64,000 bases of DNA from Cyprinodon diabolis (lineage: Eukaryota > Chordata > Actinopteri > Cyprinodontiformes > Cyprinodontidae). The translations under genes and the position numbers were made by a program. The stretch spans positions 37,961,428 through 38,025,427 of the forward strand of contig CM060073.1 of the NCBI GenBank assembly GCA_030533445.1. Reading direction: 5' to 3'. Each line of letters starts with the position of its first letter. The first letter of the stretch is position 1. Of the stretch, positions 50,555-62,335 are shown piece after piece. Below the pieces are notes generated by a model. The model did no database searches. It saw nothing but the letters and a program-made list of their open reading frames with translations, and was not told the DNA's origin.

Positions 50555-52874
50555 CTGAAGAAGGACGGTGCATGTTTTAGGTTCAAAGGGGCAACATGAT
50601 AAAAAGTCACTGGCTCTACACCAGACCTTTTCTAACCATGGTTTTCTTGTGAGTTCAGCACTCACTGTTGTCTACCTACTATCTGCTGTGCTTGTTACTG
50701 AGACATATTGAACACAGTGTGTACTTGTTTCATAAAAGAACTTCTAGCTTCTATTGTCTACCCCAGTTCTATTAGAGATAAAAGCACATCACATTTGTCT
50801 GATAGGTTTTCTTTTTTGATTTTTTTGGAGTGCACTAGAAACTGACTTTAATCTCCAATATCAAAAGGAGTCACCAGATTGTCCATTCCCTTGATCTGGG
50901 TGTAGACATAACAAACATCACATCTCAGATAATATCCCAATGGGAATGGAAAGAGAATGGAGAAAACCTTTTCGTAATTTTTTGATTAACAAACCTTGAC
51001 TTTTATAAGTCAGCCTTATGAGTGCATAACAGAAAGAGAAAAAATAAAAGATCCTATCAGACATAGAAAATGTTTAACACACTCTTGTCTTTGAACATGG
51101 TGTATCCTTCTCGCTATAGTGTGTGTGTGTGTGTGTGTGTAATAATCCGTAGTGTTTAATCTAACCTTTTTTAACAGTTATGTTCATATATATTTGGCTC
51201 ACAAGGGTAAAAAAACTAAAATCTAAAGATACCTTTTCTTTACTTAGGACTAAGCAATGGTTTACTAATAAAAAAATGAAATAAAAGAGACTGTTTAAAA
51301 AAGGCTTTTCCAAAATATGGTTGAATAAAAAACTTTTTGATCTATCTCTTAAATTTGGCTTTTTATGCCAATCTGTTTAATTCACACATTAATCAGTTCT
51401 TCTCTCCTTCATCGTCTAACAAGATTTCTTTGAGCAGGACTTTGTGACACTTTTGACATTGTGTCTTATTTATAATTTTCTTTGTGACATAAACTTATTT
51501 TTGTACTTACTTACAACTCATTTCTTACGATAAACTAATCAGGTTTCATTGTTATGTACCTTCCCTATAACAGCATTGAAGCTCGGACTTCTTTCCCTTA
51601 ACAGCTGGACACTTCCGTTGCCATGCCTCTTATTTCCTGTCATTTTACCTCAGTGTTCTGATGTTCCCCTGCCAATGTGTATGTATTATTACTTAAAATG
51701 TCCTCACCTTTTCACCTCTGTTTTTTTTTCTGCATTTGGATCCAATTAAAAACCTAACACAACCCTTTGACGACCCATCCATGAGCCAATAGAAGGCTAG
51801 CTTTAAACCTTCTGTTTTGGCTAAGTTTAATTTATGTACCAAACATTGGAAACCTTCCTTCTAAATGAATAGGAGTCAGTCCTTCTGTTTTAAGAATGAA
51901 TCAATCACTTATCATAAAGGTTTTCTGTAGGCGTGTGATGAGGATGCAGGGTACTTGTTATACTAAAGATCGTTGCTTCTGCTTTGTGTGACTGCAGCAA
52001 TAAAAACATAATACATTTTTAGGGTAAAAAACCTTCTTCATTGTGGTTCATTCAGGAGAAAAACTGCCTTCCTGTTCATTCCAGACAGTTATGTTAGTTA
52101 TGCAAATAGCAGATCTAGTTCAACAAATCATATTGCTTAATATAACAGACAGTCAAGCTAACAAAATGTATCATAAAGGAATGGTTTTAGACATATAAGG
52201 TTTCCATCCCAAAGCAAATATTTTCTGATCTACTAATAATTATGCATCACACACAGGTCAATAAAATCTTCATTGCTCAAAAAAATTAAAGAACAAAAAC
52301 AAAATTCTTTCTTCAATTTGCCCCTTGGTTACCGTGGCTCAGGGGTCAAAGTAGATTTAAATTCACAGGGTTTGATATAAAAAAAAATACAGTGAAAACC
52401 TACATAATTGCCTTGTAATGCCATGGAAATCCACACCTAAATTGAATAAATATGCTAACTAAAATGTCAAAATATTTAAAGGATTAGAGAAAATGTTTCA
52501 ATGATGATGCAAGGAAACATTTACATCATATTTAAATAGATACGAGAACTATGAGAAAGAAATATTCAAAGATTTATGTAATTTTTCTCCTGGCTCTTTA
52601 AACAAAAATAGACAGAATGCAATGAAATATTTTCTCTGGACATAATTTCCTTTGGTAGAAATTAAAGTAGGTTTTGCATCACCTTTTGTGAGCTGGAAGA
52701 AATAAAATCTTGATAGTTAGAAATAAGGATTTTTTACGGTTGGCAGAGGATGAGCAGCCACATATATATTTTATTATATAGCGAGAGCAGGGAAAGCCAT
52801 ACTGCTGAGAGCGAACCAACCATGTGGAGTATAAAGCTGAGCTACGCGCGTGCAAAGGCGCATTTCTGCACAAG
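50555..52874. other. Upstream intron of ADGRV1, nothing recognised
   Basis: 2.3 kb of AT-rich DNA with a short GT microsatellite (51119-51140). No further Calx-beta exon was found on the minus strand. Confidence 0.55.
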
Positions 52875-53590
52875 TACACTACCGTTCAAAAGTTTGGTGT
52901 CACCAAAACAATTTTGTGTTTTCCTGAAAAGTCACACTTATTCACCACCATACGTTGTGAAATGAATAGAAAATAGAGTCAAGACATTGAAAAGGTAAGA
53001 AATAATGATTTGTATTTGAAATAAGATTTTTTTTTTTTTATATCAAACTTTGCTTTGGTCAAAGAATCCTCAATTTGCAGCAATTACAGCATTGCAGACC
53101 TTTGGCATTCTAGCTGTTAATTTGTTGAGGTAATCTGGAGAAATTGCACCCCACGCTTCCAGAAGCAGCTCCCACAAGTTGGATTGGTTGGATGGGCACT
53201 TCTTGCATACCATATGGTCAAGCTGCTCCCACAACAGCTCCATGGGGTTCAGATCTGGTGACTGCGCTGGCCACTCCATTACCAATAGAATACCAGCTGC
53301 CTGTTTCTACTCTAAATAATTCTTGCACAATTTGGAGGTGTGTTTACGGTCCTTGTCCTTTTGTAGGATGAAATTGGCTCCAATCAAGAGCTGTCCACTT
53401 GGTATGGCATGGCATTGCAAAATGGAGTGATAGCCTTCCTTATTCAGAATCCCTTTTACCCTGTACAAATCTCCCACCTTACCAGCAATAAAGCAACCCC
53501 AGACGATTACATTACCTCCACCATGCTTAACAGATGTCGTCAGGCGTTCTTCCAGCATATTTTCATTTGTTCTGCATCTCACAGTCTCAC
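52875..53590 (-). mobile_element. Truncated, decayed Tc1-like transposon
   Basis: Begins at a TA (52875-52876) with CACTACCGTTCAAAAGTTTG, a familiar fish Tc1 terminal sequence. It then runs through the transposase 3' half on the minus strand: [19 protein letters not shown] (third catalytic Glu region, 53070-53285) and a piece with TTSVKHGGGNVIVWGCF (53307-53582). Stops and indels break the gene, and the 5' half and right terminus are absent. It ends at about 53590, exactly where the tRNA array starts. Confidence 0.85.
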
Positions 53591-54095
53591 ATTAAAAAAT
53601 CAGTATTGTTTTATGTTAAACCTTTTCGGTAAAGCATTTTACTGCAGATCAAGAGGTCTCAGGTCAACTCCAGCGTGTCTAAAGTACTACAGCTTCTCAA
53701 AAGCTAGTTTGCTTTCTACTGGTGTCATTAATGCATTTAAATGATATCTGGTTTTGTCAGATAAAAATTCAGTATCGTCTTGACGGTTTTTTGTTAAACC
53801 TCAGCGGTAGACAATTTAACTGCAGATAAAGAGGTCTCGGGTCAACTCCAGGTGCCCCCTTGTTACTGTCTAGAGTATTTGAGCGTCGATAAAGTACTAC
53901 AGCTTCTCAAAAGAAAGTTTTTCTTTGTACTGGTGTAGTTAACGCAAAGTCGTGACATGTGGTTTTGTCAAATATAAATCAACATTGTCTCAACGGTTTT
54001 ACATTAAACCCAATGACGGCAAGAATTTTTTTTTTCGAAATCATGCAAACTTAGGCGGTATTCATGCTGTAAATCTGGAAATATGTTGCAAAGTG

Positions 54096-54167
54096 AGGGG
54101 TATAGCTCAGTGGTAGAGCATTTGACTGCAGATCAAGAGGTCTCTGGTTCAACTCCAGATGCCACCT
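54096..54167 (+). tRNA. tRNA-Cys (GCA), copy 1, acceptor mismatches
   Basis: 72-nt cloverleaf with anticodon loop CTGCAGA, B box GGTTCAACTCC and U73. The acceptor stem is weakened: A at position 1 opposite C72, and A70 opposite G3. It is the first gene-like copy in the array and may be non-functional. Confidence 0.75.
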
Positions 54168-54605
54168 CTTTCTTGTCTAGAGGCTTTAAGAGTGTATAAA
54201 GTACTAATGTTTCTCAAAAGCAAGTTACTTTCTACTGGTCTCATCATTGTAATGTTATCTCGTTTTGTCAGATAAAAAAATCAGTATTGTCTTTTTCAGT
54301 TTTATGTTAAAACTCACCGGTAGAGCATTTGACTGCAGATAAAGAGGTCTCGGGTCAACTCCAGGTGCCCCCTTGTTGCTGTCTAGAGGATTAGAGCGTC
54401 GATAAAGTACTACAGCTTCTCAAAAGGAAGTTTTTCTTTGTACTGGTGCAGTTAACGCAAAGTCGTGACATCTTGTTTTGTCAAATAAAAACCAACATTG
54501 TCTCAACGGTTTTACATTAAAGCAATGACGGCAAGAATTTTTTTTTTCGAAATCATGCAACCTTAGGCGGTATTCACGCTGTAAATCTGTATATCATGAA
54601 AAATG

Positions 54606-54677
54606 GGGGGTATAGCTCAGTGGTAGAGCATTTGACTGCAGATCAAGAGGTCTCTGGTTCAACTCCAGATGCCCCCT
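54606..54677 (+). tRNA. tRNA-Cys (GCA), copy 2, consensus
   Basis: The reference copy. The acceptor GGGGGTA pairs with TGCCCCC, with a T·G wobble at 6-67. The D stem is GCTC/GAGC, the anticodon stem TTTGA/TCAAG around CTGCAGA, and the T stem TCTGG/CCAGA around TTCAACT. The discriminator is T73. Anticodon GCA and U73 are the known cysteine identity elements. A box TAGCTCAGTGGTAGAGC and B box GGTTCAACTCC are intact. The sequence closely resembles vertebrate tRNA-Cys. No TTTT occurs directly 3'; the first is at 54809-54812, 132 nt downstream. Confidence 0.96.
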
Positions 54678-55292
54678 CTTTCTTGTCTAGAGGCTTTAAG
54701 TGTGTATATAGTACCAATGCTTCTCAAAAGCAAGTTGCTTTCTACTGGTCTAATCATTGTAATGGTATTTGGTATTGTCAGATAAAAAAATCTGTATTGG
54801 CTTGATGGTTTTATGTTAAACCTCACCGGTAGAGCATTTGACTGCAGATAAAGAGATGGTGGGTCAACCCCAGCGTGAATAAAGTACTACAGCTTCTCAA
54901 AAGCTAGTTTGCTATTTACTGGTCTCATTAACGCATTTTAATGATATCTGGTTTTGTCAGATAAAAATTCAGTATGGTCTTGATAGTTTTATGTTAAACC
55001 TCAGAGGTAGAGAATTTAACTGCAGATAAAGAGGTCTCGGGTCAAATCCAGGTGCCCCCTTGTTGCTGTCTAGAGCATTAGAGTGTTGATAAAGTACTAC
55101 AGCTTCTCAAAAGGAACTTTTTCTTTGTACTGGTGTAGTTAACGCAAAGTGGTGACATCTGGTTTTGTCAAATAAAAATCAACATTGTCTAGACTGTTTT
55201 ACATTAAACCCAATGACGGCAAGAATTTTCTTCGAACTCATGGAACTCAAGGCGGTATTCACTCTTTAAATCTGGAAATATGTTGCAAAGTG

Positions 55293-55364
55293 GGGGGTAT
55301 AGCTTAGTGGTAGAGCATTTGACTGCAGATCAAGAGGTCTCTGGTTCAACTCCAGATGCCCACT
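55293..55364 (+). tRNA. tRNA-Cys (GCA), copy 3, variant B
   Basis: Body as the consensus, except GCTTAG in the D arm (C13 to T, leaving a T·G pair) and TGCCCAC at the 3' end, which puts A71 opposite G2. Its upstream flank (TTGCAAAGT) also differs from consensus copies. Weak but possibly transcribed. Confidence 0.8.
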
Positions 55365-55747
55365 CTTTCTTGTCTAGAGGCTTTAAGTGTGTATGTAGTA
55401 CCAATGCTTCTCAAAAGCAAGTTGCTTTCTACTGGTCTAATCATTGTAATGGTATTTGTTATTGGCTTGATGGTTTTATGTTAAACCTCACTGGTAGAGC
55501 ATTTGACTGCAGATAAAGAGATGGTAGGTCAACTCCAGCGTGAATAAAGTACTACAGCTTCTCAAAAGGAACTTTTTCTTTGTACTGCTGTAGTTAACGC
55601 AAAGTGGAGACATCTGGTTTTGTCAAATAAAAATCAACATTGTCTCAACTGTTTTACATTAAACCCAATGACGGCAAGAATTTTCTTCGAACTCATGCAA
55701 ACTTAGGCGGTATTCAGGTGGTAAATCTGGAAATATCATGAAAAATC

Positions 55748-55813
55748 GGGGGTATAGCTCAGTGGTAGAGCATTTGACTGCAGATAAAGAGGTCTTGGGT
55801 CAACTCCAGCGTG
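55748..55813 (+). pseudogene. tRNA-Cys pseudogene, chimeric
   Basis: The 5' part is identical to the consensus through CTGCAGA, then it switches to the pseudo-copy sequence (GATAAAGAGGTCTTGGGTC) and ends CCAGCGTG. No 3' acceptor strand can pair. It looks like a recombinant of a real gene and a pseudo-copy. Confidence 0.85.
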
Positions 55814-56161
55814 AATAAAGTACTACAGCTTCTCAAAAGCTAGTTTGCTATGTACTGGTTTCATTAATGCATTTTAATGATATCTGGTTTTGTCAGATAA
55901 AAATTCAGTATGGTCTTGACAGTTTTATGTTAAACCTCAGAGGTAGAGAATTTAGTTGATAAAGTACTACAGCTTCTCAAAAGGAAGTTTTTCTTTGTAC
56001 TGGTGTAGTTAACGCAAAGTCGTGACATCTGGTTTTGTCAAATAAAAATCAACATTGTCTCAACTTTTTTACATTAAACCCAATAACGGCAAGAATTTTT
56101 TCGAAATCATGCAAACTTAGGCGGTATTCACGTGGTAAATCTGGAAATATCATGAAAAATG

Positions 56162-56233
56162 GGGGGTATAGCTCAGTGGTAGGGCATTTGACTGCAGATC
56201 AAGAGGTCTCTGGTTCAACTCCAGATGCCCCCT
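56162..56233 (+). tRNA. tRNA-Cys (GCA), copy 4
   Basis: Consensus except GTAGGGC in place of GTAGAGC in the D arm, which affects the D stem and the end of the A box. Other stems are intact. Confidence 0.88.
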
Positions 56234-56782
56234 CTTTCTTGTCTAGAGGCTTTAAGTGTGTATATAGTACCAATGCTTCTCAAAAGCAAGTTGCTTTCTA
56301 CTGGTCTAATCATTGTAATGGTATTTGTTATTGTCAGATACAAAAATCTGTATTGGCTTGATGGTTTTATGTTAAACCTCACCGGTAGAGCATTTGACTG
56401 CAGATAAAGAGATGGTGGGTCAACTCCAGCGTGAATAAAGTACTACAGCTTCTCAAAAGCTAGTTTACTATTTACTGGTCTCATTAACGCATTTTAATGA
56501 TGTCTGGTTTTGTCAGATAAAAATTGAGTATCGTCTTGATAGTTTTATGTTAAACCTCAGAGGTAGAGAATTTAGTTGATAAAGTACTACAGCTTCTCAA
56601 AAGGAAGTTTTTCTTTGTACTGGTGTAGTTAACGCAAAGTGGTGACATCTGGTTTTGTCAAATAAAAATCAACATTGTCTAGACTGTTTTACATTAAACC
56701 CAATGACGGCAAGAATTTTCTTCGAACTCATGGAACTTTAGGCGGTATTCACTCTTTAAATCTGGAAATATGTTGCAAAGTG

Positions 56783-56816
56783 GGGGGTATAGCTTAGTGG
56801 TAGAGCATTTGACTGC
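56783..56816 (+). pseudogene. tRNA-Cys 5' half, 34 nt (half 1)
   Basis: Variant-B 5' sequence runs through the A box to GACTGC, then jumps to GTGACATCTG of the spacer. The break falls inside the anticodon; T arm, B box and 3' acceptor strand are absent. Confidence 0.92.
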
Positions 56817-56960
56817 GTGACATCTGGTTTTGTCAAATAAAAATCAACATTGTCTCAACCGTTTTACATTAAACCCAATGACGGCAAGAATTTTTTTTTT
56901 CGAAATCATGCAAACTTAGGCGGTATTCACGTGGTAAATCTGGAAATATCATGAAAAATG

Positions 56961-57032
56961 GGGGGTATAACTCAGTGGTAGAGCATTTGACTGCAGATCA
57001 AGAGGTCTCTGGTTCAACTCCAGATGCCCCCT
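56961..57032 (+). tRNA. tRNA-Cys (GCA), copy 5
   Basis: Consensus except TATAACTCAG for TATAGCTCAG, changing G10 at the start of the D stem and A box. It lies 178 bp after half 1. The rest is intact. Confidence 0.88.
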
Positions 57033-57580
57033 CTTTCTGTCTAGAGGCTTTAAGTGTGTATATAGTACTAATGATTCTCAAAAGCAAGTTGCTTTCTACT
57101 GGTCTCATCATTGTAATGGTATCTGGTATTGTCAGATACAAAAATCTGTATTGGCTTGATGGTTTTATGTTAAACCTCAGCGGTAGAGCATTTGACTGCA
57201 GATAAAGAGGTCTTGGGTCAACTCCAGCGTGAATAAAGTACTACAGCTTCTCAAAAGCTAGTTTGCTATGTACTGGTCTCATTAACGCATTTTAATGATA
57301 TCTGGTTTTGTCAGATAAAAATTCAGTATGGTCTTGACAGTTTTATGTTAAACTTCAGAGGTAGAGAATTTAGTTGATAAAGTACTACAGCTTCTCAAAA
57401 GGAAGTTTTTCTTTGTACTGCTGTAGTTAACGCAAAGTCGTGACATGTGGTTTTGTCAAATAAAAATCAACATTGTCTCAACTGTTTTACATTAAACCCA
57501 ATGACGGCAAGAATTTTCTTCGAACTCATGGAACTTTAGGCGGTATTCACTCTTTAAATCTGGAAATATGTTGCAAAGTG

Positions 57581-57614
57581 GGGGGTATAGCTTAGTGGTA
57601 GAGCATTTGACTGC
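57581..57614 (+). pseudogene. tRNA-Cys 5' half, 34 nt (half 2)
   Basis: Same breakpoint as half 1 (GACTGC joined to GTGACATCTG), with variant-B D arm GCTTAG. Confidence 0.92.
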
Positions 57615-57758
57615 GTGACATCTGATTTTGTCAAATAAAAATCAACATTGTCTCAACGGTTTTACATTAAACCCAATGACGGCAAGAATTTGTTTTTTTG
57701 AAATCATGCAAAGTTAGGCGGTATTCACACTGTAAGTCTGGAAATATCATGAAAAATT

Positions 57759-57830
57759 GGGGGTATAGCTCAGTGGTAGAGCATTTGACTGCAGATCAAG
57801 AGGTCTCTGGTTCAATTCCAGATGCCCCCT
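57759..57830 (+). tRNA. tRNA-Cys (GCA), copy 6
   Basis: Consensus except TTCAATT for TTCAACT in the T loop, within the B box. The flank begins with five rather than six G. 178 bp after half 2. Confidence 0.92.
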
Positions 57831-58526
57831 CTTTCTTGTCTAGAGGCTTTAACTGTGTATATAGTACCAATGCTTCTCAAAAGCAAGTTGCTTTCTACTG
57901 GTCTAATCATTGTAATGGTATTTGGTATTGTCAGATAAAAAAAATCTGTATTGGCTTGATGGTTTTATGTTAAACCTCACCGGTAGAGCATTTGACTGCA
58001 GATAAAGAGATGGTGGGTCAACTCCAGCGTGAATAAAGTACTACAGCTTCTCAAAAGCTAGTTTGCTATGTACTGGTCTCATTAACACATTTTAATGATG
58101 TCTGGTTTTGTCGGATAAAAATTCAGTATCGTCTTGATAGTTTTATGTTAAACCTCAGAGGTAGAGCATTTAACTGCAGATAAAGAGGTCTCGGGTCAAC
58201 TCCAGGTGCCCCCTTGTTGCTATCTAGAGCATTTCAGCATCGATAAAGTACTACAGCTTCTCAAAAGGAAGTTGCTTTCTACTGGTCTCATCATTGTTAC
58301 TGTCTAGAGCATGAGAGCGTCGATAAAGTACTACAGCTTCTCAAAAGGAAGTTTTTTTTTGTACTGGTGTAGTTAACGCAAAGTGGTGACATTTGGTTTT
58401 GTCAAATAAAAATCAACATTGTCTCAACTGTTTTACATTAAACCCAATGACGGCAAGAATTTTCTTCGAACTCATGGAACTTTAGGCGGTATTCACTCTT
58501 TAAATCTGGAAATATGTTGCAAAGTG

Positions 58527-58560
58527 GGGGGTATAGCTTAGTGGTAGAGCATTTGACTTC
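58527..58560 (+). pseudogene. tRNA-Cys 5' half, 34 nt (half 3)
   Basis: As the other halves but GACTTC in place of GACTGC immediately before the GTGACATCTG junction. Confidence 0.9.
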
Positions 58561-58704
58561 GTGACATCTGATTTTGTCAAATAAAAATCAACATTGTCTC
58601 AACGGTTTTACATTAAACCCTATGACGGCAAGAATTAGTTTTTTTGAAATCATGCAAACTTAGGCGGTATTCACACTGTAAGTCTGGAAATATCATAAAA
58701 AATG

Positions 58705-58776
58705 GGGGGTATAGCTCAGTGGTAGAGCATTTGACTGCAGATCAAGAGGTCTCTGGTTCAACTCCAGATGCCCCCT
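58705..58776 (+). tRNA. tRNA-Cys (GCA), copy 7, consensus
   Basis: Body identical to copy 2. The upstream flank reads CATAAAAAAT instead of CATGAAAAAT. Confidence 0.95.
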
Positions 58777-59391
58777 CTTTCTTGTCTAGAGGCTTTAAGT
58801 GTGTATATAGTACCAATGCTTCTCAAAAGCAAGTTGCTTTCTACTGGTCTAATCATTGTAATGGTATTTGGTATTGTCAGATAAAAAAATCTGTATTGGC
58901 TTGATGGTTTTATGTTAAACCTCACCGGTAGAGCATTTGACTGCAGATAAAGAGATGGTGGGTCAACTCCAGCGTGAATAAAGTACTACAGCTTCTCAAA
59001 AGCTAGTTTGCTATTTACTGGTCTCATTAACGCATTTTAATGATATCTGGTTTTGTCAGATAAAAATTCAGTATGGTTTTGATAGTTTTATGTTAAACCT
59101 CAGAGGTAGAGAATTTAACTGCAGATAAAGAGGTCTCGGGTCAAATCCAGGTGCCCCCTTGTTGCTGTCTAGAGCATTAGAGTGTTGATAAAGTACTACA
59201 GCTTCTCAAAAGGAACTTTTTCTTTGTACTGGTGTAGTTAACGCAAAGTGGTGACATCTGGTTTTGTCAAATAAAAATCAACATTGTCTAGACTGTTTTA
59301 CATTAAACCCAATGACGGCAAGAACTTTCTTCGAACTCATGGAACTTTAGGCGGTATTCACTCTTTAAATCTGGAAATATGTTGCAAAGTG

Positions 59392-59425
59392 GGGGGTATA
59401 GCTTAGTGGTAGAGCATTTGACTGC
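59392..59425 (+). pseudogene. tRNA-Cys 5' half, 34 nt (half 4)
   Basis: Same junction as halves 1 and 2. Marks the start of the first clear 2,007-bp period; its counterpart is at 61399. Confidence 0.92.
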
Positions 59426-59569
59426 GTGACATCTGATTTTGTCAAATAAAAATCAACATTGTCTCAACGGTTTTACATTAAACCCAATGACGGCAAGAAT
59501 TTTTTTTTTCGAAATCATGCAAACTTAGGCGGTATTCACACTGTAAGTCTGGAAATATCATGAAAAATG

Positions 59570-59641
59570 GGGGGTATAGCTCAGTGGTAGAGCATTTGAC
59601 TGCAGATCAAGAGGTCTCTGGTTCAACTCCAGATGCCCCCT
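59570..59641 (+). tRNA. tRNA-Cys (GCA), copy 8, consensus
   Basis: Body identical to copy 2. The 3' flank has the private change CAAAGGCAAG, shared only with copy 11, exactly 2,007 bp away. Confidence 0.95.
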
Positions 59642-60256
59642 CTTTCTTGTCTAGAGGCTTTAAGTGTGTATATAGTACCAATGCTTCTCAAAGGCAAGTT
59701 GCTTTCTACTGGTCTAATCATTGTAATGGTATTTGGTATTGTCAGATAAAAAAATCTGTATTGGCTTGATGGTTTTATGTTAAACCTCACCGGTAGAGCA
59801 TTTGACTGCAGATAAAGAGATGGTGGGTCAACTCCAGCGTGAATAAAGTACTACAGCTTCTCAAAAGCTAGTTTGCTATTTACTGGTCTCATTAACGCAT
59901 TTTAATGATATCTGGTTTTGTCAGATAAAAATTCAGTATGGTTTTGATAGTTTTATGTTAAACCTCAGAGGTAGAGAATTTAACTGCAGATAAAGAGGTC
60001 TCGGGTCAAATCCAGGTGCCCCCTTGTTGCTGTCTAGAGCATTAGAGTGTTGATAAAGTACTACAGCTTCTCAAAAGGAACTTTTTCTTTGTACTGGTGT
60101 AGTTAACGCAAAGTGGTGACATCTGGTTTTGTCAAATAAAAATCAACATTGTCTCAACTGTTTTACATTAAACCCAATTACGGCAAGAATTTTCTTCGAA
60201 CTCATGGAACTTTAGGCGGTATTCACTCTTTAAATCTGGGAATATGTTGCAAAGTG

Positions 60257-60328
60257 GGGGGTATAGCTTAGTGGTAGAGCATTTGACTGCAGATCAAGAG
60301 GTCTCTGGTTCAACTCCAGATGCCCACT
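60257..60328 (+). tRNA. tRNA-Cys (GCA), copy 9, variant B
   Basis: GCTTAG D arm and TGCCCAC 3' strand (A71 opposite G2), as copy 3. Unlike consensus copies it has TTTT soon after the gene (CTTTCTTTTCTAG), a proper Pol III stop. Counterpart of copy 12. Confidence 0.82.
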
Positions 60329-60711
60329 CTTTCTTTTCTAGAGGCTTTAAGTGTGTATATAGTACCAATGCTTCTCAAAAGCAAGTTGCTTTCTACTGGT
60401 CTAATCATTGTAATGGTATTTGTTATTGTCTTGATGGTTTTATGTTAAACCTCACTGGTAGAGCATTTGACTGCAGATAAAGAGATGGTGGGTCAACTCC
60501 AGCGTGAATAAAGTACTACAGCTTCTCAAAAGGAACTTTTTCTTTGTACTGTTGTAGTTAACACAAAGTGGTGACATCAGGTGTTGTCAAATAAAAATCA
60601 ACATTGTCTCAACTGTTTTACATTAAACCCAATGACGGCAAGAATTTTCTTCGAACTCATGCAAACCTAGGCGGTATTCAGGTGGTAAATCTGGAAATAT
60701 CATGAAAAATG

Positions 60712-60783
60712 GGGGGTATAGCTCAGTGGTAGAGCATTTGACTGCAGATCAAGAGGTCTCTGGTTCAACTCCAGATGCCCCCT
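60712..60783 (+). tRNA. tRNA-Cys (GCA), copy 10, consensus
   Basis: Body identical to copy 2, 455 bp after copy 9. The 3' flank differs slightly from copies 7 and 8 (TAGTACTAATGC). Confidence 0.95.
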
Positions 60784-61398
60784 CTTTCTTGTCTAGAGGC
60801 TTTAAGTGTGTATATAGTACTAATGCTTCTCAAAAGCAAGTTGCTTTCTACTGGTCTCATCATTGTAATGGTATCTGGTATTGTCAGATAAAAAAATCTA
60901 TATTGGCTTGATGGTTTTATGTTAAACCTCAGCGGTAGAGCATTTGACTGCAGATAAAGAGGTCTTGGGTCAACTCCAGCGTGAATAAAGTACTACAGCT
61001 TCTCAAAAGCTAGTTTGCTATTTACTGGTCTCATTAACGCATTTTAATGATATCTGGTTTTGTCAGATAAAAATTCAGTATGGTCTTGACAGTTTTATGT
61101 TAAACCTCAGAGGTAGAGAATTTAACTGCAGATAAAGAGGTCTCGGGTCAAATCCAGGTGCCCCCTTGTTGCTGTCTAGAGCGTTAGAGTGTTGATAAAG
61201 TACTACAGCTTCTCAAAAGGAACTTTTTCTTTGTACTGGTGTAGTTAACGCAAAGTGGTGACATCTGGTTTTGTCAAATAAAAATCAACATTGTCTAGAC
61301 TGTTTTACATTAAACCCAATGACGGCAAGAATTTTCTTCGAACTCATGGAACTTTAGGCGGTATTCACTCTTTAAATCTGGAAATATGTTGCAAAGTG

Positions 61399-61432
61399 GG
61401 GGGTATAGCTTAGTGGTAGAGCATTTGACTGC
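61399..61432 (+). pseudogene. tRNA-Cys 5' half, 34 nt (half 5)
   Basis: Counterpart of half 4 at the 2,007-bp offset; identical junction. Confidence 0.92.
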
Positions 61433-61576
61433 GTGACATCTGATTTTGTCAAATAAAAATCAACATTGTCTCAACGGTTTTACATTAAACCCAATGACGG
61501 CAAGAATTTTTTTTTTCGAAATCATGCAAACTTAGGCGGTATTCACACTGTAAGTCTGGAAATATCATGAAAAATG

Positions 61577-61648
61577 GGGGGTATAGCTCAGTGGTAGAGC
61601 ATTTGACTGCAGATCAAGAGGTCTCTGGTTCAACTCCAGATGCCCCCT
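61577..61648 (+). tRNA. tRNA-Cys (GCA), copy 11, consensus
   Basis: Counterpart of copy 8, including the CAAAGGCAAG change in its 3' flank. Confidence 0.95.
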
Positions 61649-62263
61649 CTTTCTTGTCTAGAGGCTTTAAGTGTGTATATAGTACCAATGCTTCTCAAAG
61701 GCAAGTTGCTTTCTACTGGTCTAATCATTGTAATGGTATTTGGTATTGTCAGATAAAAAAATCTGTATTGGCTTGATGGTTTTATGTTAAACCTCACCGG
61801 TAGAGCATTTGACTGCAGATAAAGAGATGGTGGGTCAACTCCAGCGTGAATAAAGTACTACAGCTTCTCAAAAGCTAGTTTGCTATTTACTGGTCTCATT
61901 AACGCATTTTAATGATATCTGGTTTTGTCAGATAAAAATTCAGTATGGTTTTGATAGTTTTATGTTAAACCTCAGAGGTAGAGAATTTAACTGCAGATAA
62001 AGAGGTCTCGGGTCAAATCCAGGTGCCCCCTTGTTGCTGTCTAGAGCATTAGAGTGTTGATAAAGTACTACAGCTTCTCAAAAGGAACTTTTTCTTTGTA
62101 CTGGTGTAGTTAACGCAAAGTGGTGACATCTGGTTTTGTCAAATAAAAATCAACATTGTCTCAACTGTTTTACATTAAACCCAATTACGGCAAGAATTTT
62201 CTTCGAACTCATGGAACTTTAGGCGGTATTCACTCTTTAAATCTGGAAATATGTTGCAAAGTG

Positions 62264-62335
62264 GGGGGTATAGCTTAGTGGTAGAGCATTTGACTGCAGA
62301 TCAAGAGGTCTCTGGTTCAACTCCAGATGCCCACT
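62264..62335 (+). tRNA. tRNA-Cys (GCA), copy 12, variant B
   Basis: Counterpart of copy 9: GCTTAG, TGCCCAC and a close TTTT in the 3' flank. Confidence 0.82.
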
